Shown here: positions 34,904 to 43,800 of the stretch, piece by piece | How positions within the stretch are numbered: the stretch's first letter is position 1 | Layout: every line of letters starts with the position of its first letter | Origin: Mesorhizobium_B sp035998495 | Lineage (GTDB): Bacteria; Pseudomonadota; Alphaproteobacteria; Rhizobiales; Rhizobiaceae | Direction: 5' to 3' | Assembly: GCA_035998495.1 (NCBI GenBank) | Contig: DASYHP010000080.1 | Span: 248,001 to 312,000, forward strand | DNA length: 64,000 nt | Program-made: the position numbers and the translations under genes | The notes under the pieces: model-generated | Database searches by the model: none | Seen by the model: the letters and a program-made list of their open reading frames with translations, nothing else | Told to the model about the DNA's origin: nothing

Positions 34904-36742
34904 TCAGGCGTTTTCCGGCGGCGGGCCGCCCTTGGCCGATCCCCGCCGCGTGCCCCGCAGCCAGCGCGCGAGCGCCCGAACGACAGGCGCCGCGCCGGGC
35001 AGGATCGGCATGGCCTCCGTCGTCGCCGGCTCGAAAGAGAGGCCCAGCGCCGACACGCGGCCGTTCTCGTCCACGTCGCGCACGATCAGCTCGATGGGGC
35101 CGAAGCTCACGCGGTCGGCATATTCCGCTTCGCCGTTGAGCCGGGCCATGACCAGCGCGCCGATGGTGAGCCGCTTCTCCTCCTCGCCAAGGAGGCCGGG
35201 ACCATAGGCCGCGTCGAGGTCGGACGCGGGGCGCTGGGGATCGACGGCGAAAGCGCCGAAGAAGTCGGCGTCCTCCGGTTCCACCCTCGCGGGGCTGGCG
35301 AACAGCCGATCGAGCAGGCGCGGATAGCGGTCGGGCACGAAGATGTAGACATGGTCGCCGGCCTGCAGTCGGCCGGCCTCGCGCAGCCGCATGGAGCGGC
35401 CCTCGCGCACCACCAGCGATGGCCGTGCCCAGTGGGGCAGGCGTTCGCCTCGCGTCACCGGGCTGCCCGGCACCACCGTATAGGCGAGCAACTCGTGATG
35501 GGCCGAACCCGGCAGCTCCAGCTCGACCTTTTCCAGCGGCCCGATCTTCTGGGGCACGATCAGGCCGAGACGCCGCGCGAACGGCCCCACGGTCCAGCCC
35601 TGAACGAGGAGCGATACGAGCACAACGATGAAGGCGATGTTGAAGATCAGCCTTCCATCCTCCAGCCCGCCCAGGATAGGCGTCAGGCCGAGCAGGATCG
35701 ACACCGCTCCGCGCAAACCCACCCACGCGACGAAACCGGCCTCGTTGGCGGGGAAGCGGAAGGGAAGGAGGCACAGCCACACGGCCACCGGCCGCGCCAC
35801 CAAGATGAGAAAGAGCCCGAGCGGCACGGCGAACGGGAGGAGGGCCACGAACTCGGACGGGGTCGCGTAAAGGCCGAGCACCAGGAACATGATGATCTGG
35901 GCGAGCCAGGACAGGCCCTCCTGGAAGCCGCGGATGGAGGCTTCCGATCGGATCCGCGCGTTGCCGGCCACGAGACCCGCCAGATAGACCGCCAGGAAGC
36001 CGGACCCGCCCACCGCCCCTGCGCCGGCAAAGACCAGAAGCGACAAGGCCAGCACGAAAATGGGCGTCAGGCCGCGATCGAGGTCGAGCCGCTCCATGAG
36101 CCGCACGATCAGGAATCCGCCAGCCACGCCGACGGCGGCCCCGAGCCCCATCTTGAGGACGAAATCCCCGAGCGCGGCCCAGAGCGGAAGCGCCTCCTCG
36201 CGGCCCTGGCTCGCGATCAGCTCGACCAGCGTGACGGTGAGAAAGATCGCGATCGGGTCGTTGGTGCCCGATTCGATCTCCAGCGTGGCGCGCACGCGCT
36301 CGCGCAGATTGATGTTGCCCGCGCGCAGGAGGAAGAACACGGCGGCCGCATCCGTGGAAGCCACGACCGCGCCCAAGAGGAGGGCTTCGAGCCAGCTCAG
36401 GCCGATCAGGAAATGGGCGGCCGCGCCGAACAGAACCCCGGTCAGGCCGACCCCGAGCGTCGCCAGCGCCAAGGCGGGCCCCGCCGCCTGCCGAAGCACC
36501 GCCAGTGGCGTGCCGAAGCCCGAATCGAAGAGGATCACCGCAAGCGCGATCGAGCCTAGGAAATAGGCGAGACCCGCATTGTCGAAGTCGATCCCGAGGC
36601 CGTTCTCGCCGGCGGCGAGCCCGATGCCGAGGAAGAGAAGGAGCAGCGGCGCGCCGAAGCGGAAGGCGATCAGGCTGGAAAAGGCGGCGGCCAGCACGAG
36701 TCCGGTGCCTACCAGCGTCGCAAGATAGACCGCCTGCTCCAC
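34904..36742 (-). CDS. K+/H+ antiporter, NhaP2/CvrA-type
   Basis: A 612-residue CPA1 exchanger. About 12 to 13 helices (1-390) include the ion-binding ASTDAAAVFFLLR and ESGTNDPIAIFLTV (ND motif). A cytoplasmic tail carries a TrkA-C-like domain (about 410-480) and a transporter-associated/CorC-like domain (about 510-590), the arrangement of NhaP2/CvrA potassium/proton antiporters. It interrupts the gap-pgk pair and is 55 bases from the pgk start. Confidence 0.92.
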   Translation of the reverse strand: MEQAVYLATLVGTGLVLAAAFSSLIAFRFGAPLLLLFLGIGLAAGENGLGIDFDNAGLAYFLGSIALAVILFDSGFGTPLAVLRQAAGPALALATLGVGLTGVLFGAAAHFLIGLSWLEALLLGAVVASTDAAAVFFLLRAGNINLRERVRATLEIESGTNDPIAIFLTVTLVELIASQGREEALPLWAALGDFVLKMGLGAAVGVAGGFLIVRLMERLDLDRGLTPIFVLALSLLVFAGAGAVGGSGFLAVYLAGLVAGNARIRSEASIRGFQEGLSWLAQIIMFLVLGLYATPSEFVALLPFAVPLGLFLILVARPVAVWLCLLPFRFPANEAGFVAWVGLRGAVSILLGLTPILGGLEDGRLIFNIAFIVVLVSLLVQGWTVGPFARRLGLIVPQKIGPLEKVELELPGSAHHELLAYTVVPGSPVTRGERLPHWARPSLVVREGRSMRLREAGRLQAGDHVYIFVPDRYPRLLDRLFASPARVEPEDADFFGAFAVDPQRPASDLDAAYGPGLLGEEEKRLTIGALVMARLNGEAEYADRVSFGPIELIVRDVDENGRVSALGLSFEPATTEAMPILPGAAPVVRALARWLRGTRRGSAKGGPPPENA

Positions 36743-36897
36743 GCAACTCCCTCTGCTTCCGTGCTTGCCGCCTTCCTTTGGGGGTCAAACCGTCCGGGAT
36801 TGTGGCCGGACGCGCTTGCCGCGCCCGGTCGCGCCCGGCATTTTGCCGGGGCGCATGATCCTCGCCGCGGAGCGCGTCTTTGCAGCGAGGATCTTGC

Positions 36898-37908
36898 TTA
36901 GTTGATGGTGCGCGCGAAGGCGACCGCCGTGTCGGCCATGCGGTTGGAAAAACCCCATTCGTTGTCGTACCAGGACAGGATCGACACGAAACTGCCGTCC
37001 ATCACCTTGGTCTGGTCCATGTGGAAGACCGAGGAATGCGGGTCGTGGTTGAAATCCACCGACACGTTGGGGTGATTCGTGTAGCCGAGCACGCCCTTGA
37101 GCGGCCCGTCGGCCGCCGCCTTGATCGCCTCGTTGATCTCCTCCTTGGTGGTGGCGCGCTTGGCGATGAACTTCAGGTCCACCACCGACACGTTGGGCGT
37201 GGGCACGCGAATCGAGATGCCGTCGAGCTTGCCCTTGAGCTCGGGCAGAACGAGCCCGACCGCCTTGGCCGCGCCCGTCGAGGTCGGGATCATGGAGATC
37301 GCCGCGGCGCGGGCGCGGTAAAGATCCTTGTGCATCTGGTCGAGCGAGGGCTGGTCGTTGGTGTAGGAGTGAATGGTGGTCATCATCCCCTTCTCGATGC
37401 CGATCGCCTGGTGCAGCACCTGCGCCACAGGCACCAGGCAGTTGGTGGTGCAGGAGGCGTTGGAGATCACCTGATGCTCGGCGGTGAGCTTGTCGTGGTT
37501 CACGCCATAGACCACGGTGAGGTCGGCCCCTTCCGAGGGGGCGGAGACGATCACCCGCTTGGCCCCGGCCGTGAGATGGGCGGCGGCCTTTTCGCGGGCG
37601 GTGAAGATGCCCGTGCATTCCAGCGCGATGTCCACGCCCATGTCCTTCCAGGGAAGCTGGGACGGATCCTTGACGGCGAGCACCTTGAAGCCCTCCTCGC
37701 CGATGCGGATGGCGTCGCCGTCCACCGTCACCTCGTGGGGAAAACGGCCATGCACGCTGTCGTAGCGCAAGAGGTGGGCGTTGGTTTCCACGGGGCCGAG
37801 ATCGTTGACGGCCACCACGTCGATGTCCTTGCGGCCGGATTCGTAGATGGCGCGGACGATGTTGCGGCCGATGCGGCCGAACCCGTTGATGGCGACGCGG
37901 ACGGTCAT
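36898..37908 (-). CDS. gap: Glyceraldehyde-3-phosphate dehydrogenase, type I
   Basis: A 336-residue enzyme oxidising glyceraldehyde 3-phosphate with NAD(P)+. VRVAINGFGRIGRNIVRA is the nucleotide-binding start. The catalytic cysteine lies in SNASCTTNCL near residue 155, and the C-terminal SWYDNEWGFSNRM is complete. AAGGAG stands in front of ATG 37908. Just past the stop are two inverted repeats (36857-36893 and near 36830) that may act as terminators, although no U run follows. Confidence 0.97.
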   Translation of the reverse strand: MTVRVAINGFGRIGRNIVRAIYESGRKDIDVVAVNDLGPVETNAHLLRYDSVHGRFPHEVTVDGDAIRIGEEGFKVLAVKDPSQLPWKDMGVDIALECTGIFTAREKAAAHLTAGAKRVIVSAPSEGADLTVVYGVNHDKLTAEHQVISNASCTTNCLVPVAQVLHQAIGIEKGMMTTIHSYTNDQPSLDQMHKDLYRARAAAISMIPTSTGAAKAVGLVLPELKGKLDGISIRVPTPNVSVVDLKFIAKRATTKEEINEAIKAAADGPLKGVLGYTNHPNVSVDFNHDPHSSVFHMDQTKVMDGSFVSILSWYDNEWGFSNRMADTAVAFARTIN

Positions 37909-38275
37909 GGCTTATCTCCTTGGGGCGCGCGTGGAAACGGCCGAAGCGGCCGCGTCGGCTGCTTCATAACGGCAGCAGGCTGGCGAATCTAGACAAAGGT
38001 GGCAGAAATTAAATCGATTAGCGTGATCAAGCAGGACAGGATGTCACTGGAGCAGTAAGAAGGATCACAACCGCGCCTGGAGTGTCTCAGCCCAGAAATC
38101 CAGGGGTGATGAGTCGCTCTGTTGAAATTCGTTCGCCGCTAGACCGCCTAAGTGGCGGTCGTTGTGGCTGGAACCAAACACTCGGACGGTGGGATTGAAC
38201 GGTGGCTCTTGGCCGCTAGCGGACTGACGGCTTTCTGGACTTCGCATTCAGAAAGCAGACGTGCAACCGCCTACT
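37909..38275. other. Gene-free stretch upstream of gap
   Basis: This stretch holds the gap promoter region, then AT-richer sequence from about 37985. I see no gene. It contains a 60-codon minus-strand frame (38065-38247) without recognisable content. It begins the approximately 8.6-kb interruption between gap and tkt. Confidence 0.5.
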
Positions 38276-38523
38276 AGGCCCTGTCAGCGTCTGAGCCAGT
38301 CCATGCTGACTGCGAGGCAGAGCACGCCCATGAAGCTCGCAGCGGTTTACTCGTATCGAGTTGCGATGGCTCGCCATTCTTTCAGCCTTCCCCAAAGCCG
38401 CTCGACGCGGTTGCGGTGGACATGGACCAAATCGGGGCAGGCCACGGTCGGCTCGTTGCGCTTGGAGGGGATCACAGGCCAAACCATGGCATAGAGAGTC
38501 GGCGCCAGGTGCTAACAGGGCCT
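38276..38523 (-). mobile_element. Internally deleted IS5-family element (248 bp)
   Basis: Terminal inverted repeats AGGCCCTGTCAGC (38276-38288) and, on the other strand, AGGCCCTGTTAGC (38511-38523) agree at 12 of 13 positions. Between them, minus strand, is the C-terminal end of an IS5-type DDE transposase (see the pseudogene). The element has lost most of its transposase. Target-site duplications are not evident. Confidence 0.75.
38284..38475 (-). pseudogene. IS5-family transposase C-terminal remnant
   Basis: The frame reads IPSKRNEPTVACPDLV, then VHRNRVERLWGRLKEWRAIATRYE, an in-frame TAA, TAASFMGVLCLAVSMDWLRR and a stop. RNRVERLWGRLK-RAIATRYEKTA is the conserved DDE E-box region of IS5 (IS427-like) transposases. 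The TAA stands where Lys is expected, a single-base nonsense change. The rest of the gene is missing, so it cannot be active. Confidence 0.8.
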
Positions 38524-38801
38524 CGGCGGGAGTAGAAGATTCCGCACGATCCCCCTGATGCCGACACACAAGGCTGCGCCTGACAAAGCTGTCGGCGCAG
38601 CCGAGACGCTTGCTCACATGGTTGCCCAGGTCAGCTTACGGTCGCGATGGAAAGAAGCGCTCGCATCTCGGCCCGTATAGCGCTGGTCTACCCGGTTGCG
38701 GTCAAACTCACACTGGACCGGATGTCGCTCGAACTGCTCCCAGCACTCAGCTCGACAGAGCTCCAGCTCGACGCGAGCGAAGCCAACGAGCTGCTGTGTC
38801 C
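38524..38801. other. Gene-free stretch between IS remnant and GMC gene
   Basis: There is no gene that I recognise. Frames on both strands are interrupted or overlap the 3' end of the GMC oxidoreductase gene. It is probably disrupted DNA left between the mobile element and the operon. Confidence 0.4.
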
Positions 38802-40409
38802 TCAGGCGCGCATCAATGCGTCGGCCCGTATAAGGTGGGCGGCCTTCTCGGCGATCATCAAGGTCGGCGAATTGGTGTTGCCTGAGGTGATGGTCGGCAT
38901 CACTGAGGCGTCGGCGATGCGCAACCTGGCTATGCCGCGCACCTTCAGCTTCGGATCGACGACCGCATCCAGATCGGCGCCCATTCGACAAGTGCCGACG
39001 GGATGAAAGATCGTGGTGCCGATCAGGCCGGCCGCGTCCACCAGTTGGTCGTCGGTCTGATAGTGCGGACCCGGCTTGAACTCCTCGGGGCTGTAACGTT
39101 GCAGAGGCTCCTGCGCGACGATGCGGCGCGTCAGCCGGATCGCGTCGGCGGCGACGCGCTTGTCGCTTTCGGCCGAAAGGTAGTTGGGCTTGATCGCCGG
39201 CTGGGTGCGGAAATCGAGCGACGTGGCATGGACCGAGCCGCGGCTGTCGGGCCGCAGGTTGCAGACGCTCGCGGTGAAGGCGGGAAAGGAGTGCACCGGC
39301 TCGCCGAACTTCTCCAGTGTCAGCGGCTGCACGTGATATTGGAGGTTTGGCGTCTCGTAGGACGGATCGGATCGCGTGAAGACGCCGAGCTGGCTCGGTG
39401 CCATGGACATGGGGCCGGAGCGCTTGATGAGGTATTCGAGCCCGATCGCCAGTTTGCCGGAAAGCCGGCTCGCCTGCTCGTTGAGAGTGCGCACGCCCTT
39501 GACCGTGTAGGCGCAACGGAGCTGCAGGTGGTCCTGAAGGTTCTCGCCGACGGCCCTCCGTTCGAGAAGGACGGGAATGCCGGCCCTCTGCAACACCTCA
39601 CCCCGGCCCACGCCGGAAAGCTCGAGAAGATGCGGGGAGCCGATGGCGCCGGCCGCGAGCACGATCTCGCGCCGGCACCGGACCGTGCGGATGACGCCGC
39701 CCTGCTCGAACTCGACGGCTTGCGCGGCGGCGTCCTCGATGACGAGCCGGCGCGCATGGGCATGGGTCTCGATCCTGAGATTCCGGCGATGGCGCACCGG
39801 CTTCAAGAAGGCCTTGGCCGTATTCCAGCGGATGCCGTCGCGCTGGTTCACCTTGAAGTAGGAGGAGCCTTCGTTGCTGCCGCGGTTGAAGTCATCGACG
39901 CGCGGGATGCCGATGGCTTCGGCGGCGGCCGCGAACGCGTCGAGGATCTCCCAGCGGACGCGCGATTCCTCGACCCGCCATTCGCCTTCCGCGCCGTGCA
40001 TGTCGTCGGCGCCGCGATAATAGTTCTGCGACTTGCGGAAGAAGGGCAGCACGTCATCCCAGCCCCAGCCCGTGCAGCCCATCTGGCGCCAGCCGTCATA
40101 GTCTCGCGCTTGGCCGCGCATGTAGATCATGCCGTTGATGGACGAGCAGCCCCCGAGCACTTTTCCGCGGGGATAGATGAGCGAGCGGCCGCGCAGGCCT
40201 TCTTCGGGCTCGGTCGTGAAGCACCAGTCGGTGCGGGGATTGGAGATGCAGTAGAGATAGCCGACCGGGATGTGGATCCAGTGGTAGTTGTCCTTGCCCC
40301 CCGCTTCGAGCAGCAGGACGGAAACATCGGGATCGGCGGAAAGGCGGTTGGCGAGCACGCAGCCCGCCGTGCCCGCGCCGACGATGACGTAGTCGTAAAA
40401 TTCTGACAT
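38802..40409 (-). CDS. GMC-family FAD-dependent oxidoreductase (choline/alcohol dehydrogenase-like)
   Basis: A 535-residue flavoprotein. FAD-binding motif YVIVGAGTAGCVLANRL at the N-terminus, then GRSLIYPRGKVLGGCSSINGMIYMRG (GMC signature 1), and GAIGSPHLLELSGVG (signature 2). The C-terminal catalytic region shows HPVGTCRMG with the conserved His and SGNTNSPTLMIAEKAA. Relatives oxidise choline, alkyl or polyethylene-glycol alcohols. It is the last gene of the ABC transporter operon, 2 bases after the livM-like stop, so it probably acts on the imported compound or a derivative. The start MSEFYDY (40409) is clear. Confidence 0.93.
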   Translation of the reverse strand: MSEFYDYVIVGAGTAGCVLANRLSADPDVSVLLLEAGGKDNYHWIHIPVGYLYCISNPRTDWCFTTEPEEGLRGRSLIYPRGKVLGGCSSINGMIYMRGQARDYDGWRQMGCTGWGWDDVLPFFRKSQNYYRGADDMHGAEGEWRVEESRVRWEILDAFAAAAEAIGIPRVDDFNRGSNEGSSYFKVNQRDGIRWNTAKAFLKPVRHRRNLRIETHAHARRLVIEDAAAQAVEFEQGGVIRTVRCRREIVLAAGAIGSPHLLELSGVGRGEVLQRAGIPVLLERRAVGENLQDHLQLRCAYTVKGVRTLNEQASRLSGKLAIGLEYLIKRSGPMSMAPSQLGVFTRSDPSYETPNLQYHVQPLTLEKFGEPVHSFPAFTASVCNLRPDSRGSVHATSLDFRTQPAIKPNYLSAESDKRVAADAIRLTRRIVAQEPLQRYSPEEFKPGPHYQTDDQLVDAAGLIGTTIFHPVGTCRMGADLDAVVDPKLKVRGIARLRIADASVMPTITSGNTNSPTLMIAEKAAHLIRADALMRA

Positions 40410-40411
40410 GG

Positions 40412-41395
40412 TCAGCCTATGGGGCTGCGGGCGCGTCCCAGGCGGGCTTGGATCTCGCCGAAGATCCCGCGGCGGAATAAAAGCACGCAGGCCATGAAGA
40501 TCAGGCCCGTGACGACGGTGACGGGAAACTCCGACGTCGCGAGGTAGTTCTGCAGGGCCACGACCAGGCCCGCGCCGACAATCGGGCCGACCATGGTCCC
40601 GATGCCGCCCAGGAGCGTCATCAGGATCACCTCGCCGGACATCTGCCAGGTGACGTCCGTCAGGGTGGCGAACTGGAAGACGAGCGCCTTCATCGCGCCG
40701 GCGAGGCCCGCGAGCGCGGCCGACATCACGAAGGCGGCAAGCTTGTAGCGGTTCACGCTGTAGCCCAGCGACACCGCCCGGTTCTCGTTTTCCCGGATCG
40801 ATTTGAGGATCATGCCGAACGGCGAGTTGACGATGCGCCAGATCGCGAAAACGCCGAGCAGGAACATCGCCAGCACAAAGTAATAGATGTTCAACGGAAT
40901 GTTCAGATCGATGATGCCGAACAGAAAGCCGCGCGGGACGCCCTGAATCCCATCCTCGCCCTTGGTGAAGGGCGCCTGCACGCAGAAGAAGTAGAACATC
41001 TGCGACAACGCCAGGGTGATCATGGCGAAATAGATGCCTTGCCGGCGGATCGCGAAAAACCCGATCACGGCCCCGAGCAGTGCCGCGCCGGCGACGCCGA
41101 GGAGCACGCCGGCCTCGGGCGTCCAGCCCCATTCCTTCACGGCATGCGCGGTGAAATAGGCCGCGCCGCCGAAAAAGGCGGCATGGCCGAAAGAAAGCAG
41201 ACCGGTGAAGCCGAGCAAAAGGTTGAACGCGCAGGCGAACAGCGCGAAGCACAGCATCTTCATGAGGAAGATCGGATAGAGAAGAAGCGGCGCGGCCAGC
41301 AGGGTCGCGACGCCCAGAACGATCAGGGCGCGTTCCAGCCGCGCGCTGGAAATGGCGGGCGTGTCCCTCACTGCTTCGGCCAACATGTCACGCAT
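40412..41395 (-). CDS. HAAT ABC transporter permease (LivM-like)
   Basis: A 327-residue inner-membrane protein with nine to ten helices. GFTGLLSFGHAAFFGGAAYFTA and FAMITLALSQM are LivM signatures, and the EAA-like loop is visible around SIRENENRAVSLGYSVNRYKL. It pairs with the LivH-like permease, overlapping it by eight bases. Substrates in this family range from branched-chain amino acids to urea, amides and aromatic acids. Confidence 0.93.
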   Translation of the reverse strand: MRDMLAEAVRDTPAISSARLERALIVLGVATLLAAPLLLYPIFLMKMLCFALFACAFNLLLGFTGLLSFGHAAFFGGAAYFTAHAVKEWGWTPEAGVLLGVAGAALLGAVIGFFAIRRQGIYFAMITLALSQMFYFFCVQAPFTKGEDGIQGVPRGFLFGIIDLNIPLNIYYFVLAMFLLGVFAIWRIVNSPFGMILKSIRENENRAVSLGYSVNRYKLAAFVMSAALAGLAGAMKALVFQFATLTDVTWQMSGEVILMTLLGGIGTMVGPIVGAGLVVALQNYLATSEFPVTVVTGLIFMACVLLFRRGIFGEIQARLGRARSPIG

Positions 41396-42269
41396 CCTTT
41401 CCGAACAGGCCGGCGGGCCGGACGAGGAGAACGATGGCCATGATGACGAAGATCACGATGTTGGAGGCTTCCGGATAGAAGACCTTCGTCAACCCCTCCG
41501 CGAGGCCGAGCATGTAGCCGGTGACGATCGCGCCCAGAACCGAGCCCATGCCGCCGACGACGACGACGGCGAACACCACGATGATGAGGTTGGAGCCCAT
41601 CAGCGGGCTCACCTGATAGACGGGTGCCGCCATGATGCCGGCGAGGCCGGCCAAAGCCGAGCCGATCCCATAGGTCAGGGTGAGGAGCAGGGGCACGTTG
41701 ATCCCGAACGCCTGAACGAGCGTGGGGTTTTCCGTCGCCGCGCGGAGATTGGCGCCGAGCCTGGTCTTCTCGATCAAGAGCCACGTGCCGAGGCAGATCA
41801 CGAGCGACGCGACCACGACCCAACCGCGATAGTTGGGCAGGAACATGAAGCCCAGATTGGTGCCGCCCGACAGCAGCGCGGGCGGCGTATAGGCCTGCCC
41901 TGAAACGCCGTAATAGTAGCGGAACGTGCCTTCGATCACGAGCGCGAGCCCGAAGGTGAAGAGCAGGCCATAGAGCGGGTCCACGTCGTAAAGCCGGGAA
42001 AGCGCCACCCGCTCGATGACCATGCCGGAAACGCCGACGATCAGCGGCGCCAAAATCAGCGCCGGCCAATAGCCGATGCCGAGAGTGCTCAGAAGCAGGT
42101 ACCCGGCAAAGGCGCCCAGCATGTATTGCGCGCCGTGCGCGAAGTTGATGATGCGTAGGAGACCGAAGATGATGGCGAGCCCCAGGCTGAGCATCGCGTA
42201 AAAGGAGCCGTTGATCAGGCCGACCAACAACTGGCCGGCAAAGGCCTGGATCGGGACACCGAAGATCAT
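41388..42269 (-). CDS. HAAT ABC transporter permease (LivH-like)
   Basis: A 293-residue inner-membrane permease. LLVGLINGSFYAMLSLGLAIIFGLLRIINFAHGAQYMLGAF is the LivH N-terminal signature, and VVVGGMGSVLGAIVTGYMLGLAEGL is the C-terminal one. I use ATG 42269 (MIFGVPIQ); a GTG two codons upstream at 42275 is also possible. It lies 12 bases after the LivF-like gene. Confidence 0.93.
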   Translation of the reverse strand: MIFGVPIQAFAGQLLVGLINGSFYAMLSLGLAIIFGLLRIINFAHGAQYMLGAFAGYLLLSTLGIGYWPALILAPLIVGVSGMVIERVALSRLYDVDPLYGLLFTFGLALVIEGTFRYYYGVSGQAYTPPALLSGGTNLGFMFLPNYRGWVVVASLVICLGTWLLIEKTRLGANLRAATENPTLVQAFGINVPLLLTLTYGIGSALAGLAGIMAAPVYQVSPLMGSNLIIVVFAVVVVGGMGSVLGAIVTGYMLGLAEGLTKVFYPEASNIVIFVIMAIVLLVRPAGLFGKDA

Positions 42270-42281
42270 CGTCACGGCGGA

Positions 42282-43004
42282 TCAGACTCCCAGCACGTCG
42301 TGAAGCGCGGCGATCTGCGCGTCGAGTTCGGAAACGGGGAAGCCGGCCGTCACCCTTCCATGCTCCATGAGGTAGAAGCGGTCGGCGACGCGGCTGGCGA
42401 AGCGGAAGTTCTGCTCGACGAGCAGGATCGTCATGCCGCGCGCTTTCAGCGCCTGCAGCACTTCGCCGATGCGTTGCACGATCACGGGCGCCAGCCCCTC
42501 GGTCGGCTCGTCGAGCAGCAGGAGCTTGACGCCGGTGCGCAGCATGCGCGCGATGGCGAGCATCTGCTGCTCGCCGCCCGAAAGCTTGGTGCCCTGGCTG
42601 TTGCGGCGCTCCTTGAGGTTTGGGAAGAGATCGAAAATCTCCTCGACCGACATCCCGCCGGGCGACACGACCGGCGGCAGAAGCAGGTTCTCATCGACCG
42701 TCAGCGTGGCGAAGATGCCGCGCTCTTCCGGGACGAAGCCGATGCCTGCATGTGCGACCCGGTGCAGCGGCAGCCGCATCAGGTCGCGCCGATCGAAGGT
42801 GATCGTGCCCCTGCGCTTGCGAATGATCCCCATGATCGCGCGAAGCGTCGTCGTCTTGCCGACGCCGTTGCGCCCGAGCAGCGTGACCGTCTCGCCCTGG
42901 CTCACCTCGAGGTCCACCCCGTGCAGCGCATGGCTCTCGCCATACCAGGCATGGAGACCGGCCACGGAAAGGAGCGGCGCGCCGCCCGTCACAGGCCTAG
43001 TCAT
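42282..43004 (-). CDS. HAAT ABC transporter ATP-binding protein (LivF-like)
   Basis: A 240-residue ATPase: Walker A LLGRNGVGKTTTLRAIMG, GIGFVPEERGIFATLTVDENL, signature LSGGEQQMLAIARML and Walker B LLLLDEPTEGLAP. The LivF-type EERGIF segment separates it from LivG. Its start overlaps the 3' end of the LivG-like gene by eight bases. Confidence 0.95.
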   Translation of the reverse strand: MTRPVTGGAPLLSVAGLHAWYGESHALHGVDLEVSQGETVTLLGRNGVGKTTTLRAIMGIIRKRRGTITFDRRDLMRLPLHRVAHAGIGFVPEERGIFATLTVDENLLLPPVVSPGGMSVEEIFDLFPNLKERRNSQGTKLSGGEQQMLAIARMLRTGVKLLLLDEPTEGLAPVIVQRIGEVLQALKARGMTILLVEQNFRFASRVADRFYLMEHGRVTAGFPVSELDAQIAALHDVLGV

Positions 43005-43800
43005 GGGCCGTCCCCATGTAGGCGGTCTTAACTTGGCTGTCCTGGCTGACGGTCGCGTAGTCGCCGGCCGCGATCACCTCGCCGCGCTGGAGAACGGTGA
43101 TCCAATCGCAGAGATCGGCCACGACCTTCAGATTGTGCTCCACCATGAGGACCGCCCGATCCCGGGCAATGCGGCGGATGAGGGTCGAAACATTGGCCAC
43201 ATCCTCGTGGCCCATGCCGGCCATGGGCTCGTCGAGCAGGAGCACCTTGGGGTCGAGCGCGAGCGTGGTCGCGATCTCCAGAACCCGCTTGCGGCCGTAG
43301 GAAAGGTCAGCTGCGAGCTTGTGCGGCTCCTCGCGCAGCCCGACCTGGTCGAGCAGTTCCTCCGCGCGGCCGTTCAGCCGGTCGAGCGCGCCTTGCGGAA
43401 GCCAGAACTGGTAGCCGAGCCCGCTCGGGCGCTGCAGGGCGACGCGCACATTGTCGAGCACGGTCAAGTGGGGGAACACCGCCGAAATCTGGAACGAGCG
43501 CACCAATCCCATCCGCGCGACCTTGGCTGGGGCCAAGCGGGTGATATCCTCGCCCAGGAGCGTGATCGTCCCGCTGGTTGGCGGCAGAAACTTGGTCAGG
43601 AGATTGAAGACCGTCGTCTTGCCGGCGCCGTTGGGCCCGATCAAGGCGTGGATCCTCGCATGGTGCAGGTCGAGATCGACATTGTTGACGGCCACGAACC
43701 CGCCAAACTCGCGGCGAAGGCCGCGGGCGGAAAGAACCACCCGCAGCTCGGCCTCGCGCAGTGGGCCGCCCGGACGGGCAGCCCCCTCGGCCAGGGTCAT
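42997..43800 (-). CDS. HAAT ABC transporter ATP-binding protein (LivG-like)
   Basis: A 267-residue ATPase: ARGLRREFGGFVAVNNVDL, Walker A GPNGAGKTTVFNLL, and LVRSFQISAVFPHLTVLDNV, typical of LivG. The signature is written DLSYGRKRVLEIATTLA, with LSYG instead of LSGG, a normal LivG variant. ATG 43800 overlaps the stop of the binding-protein gene (ATGA). Confidence 0.95.
   Translation of the reverse strand: MTLAEGAARPGGPLREAELRVVLSARGLRREFGGFVAVNNVDLDLHHARIHALIGPNGAGKTTVFNLLTKFLPPTSGTITLLGEDITRLAPAKVARMGLVRSFQISAVFPHLTVLDNVRVALQRPSGLGYQFWLPQGALDRLNGRAEELLDQVGLREEPHKLAADLSYGRKRVLEIATTLALDPKVLLLDEPMAGMGHEDVANVSTLIRRIARDRAVLMVEHNLKVVADLCDWITVLQRGEVIAAGDYATVSQDSQVKTAYMGTAHD

Noticed and set aside
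34776..36788. 670-codon minus-strand frame over the antiporter gene
   Set aside because: It is a different frame from the 612-residue antiporter, is Arg/Ala-rich and has no helices or family match.
36857..36893. Terminator of gap
   Set aside because: The inverted repeat has a 19-base loop and no U tract, so it is not a convincing intrinsic terminator.
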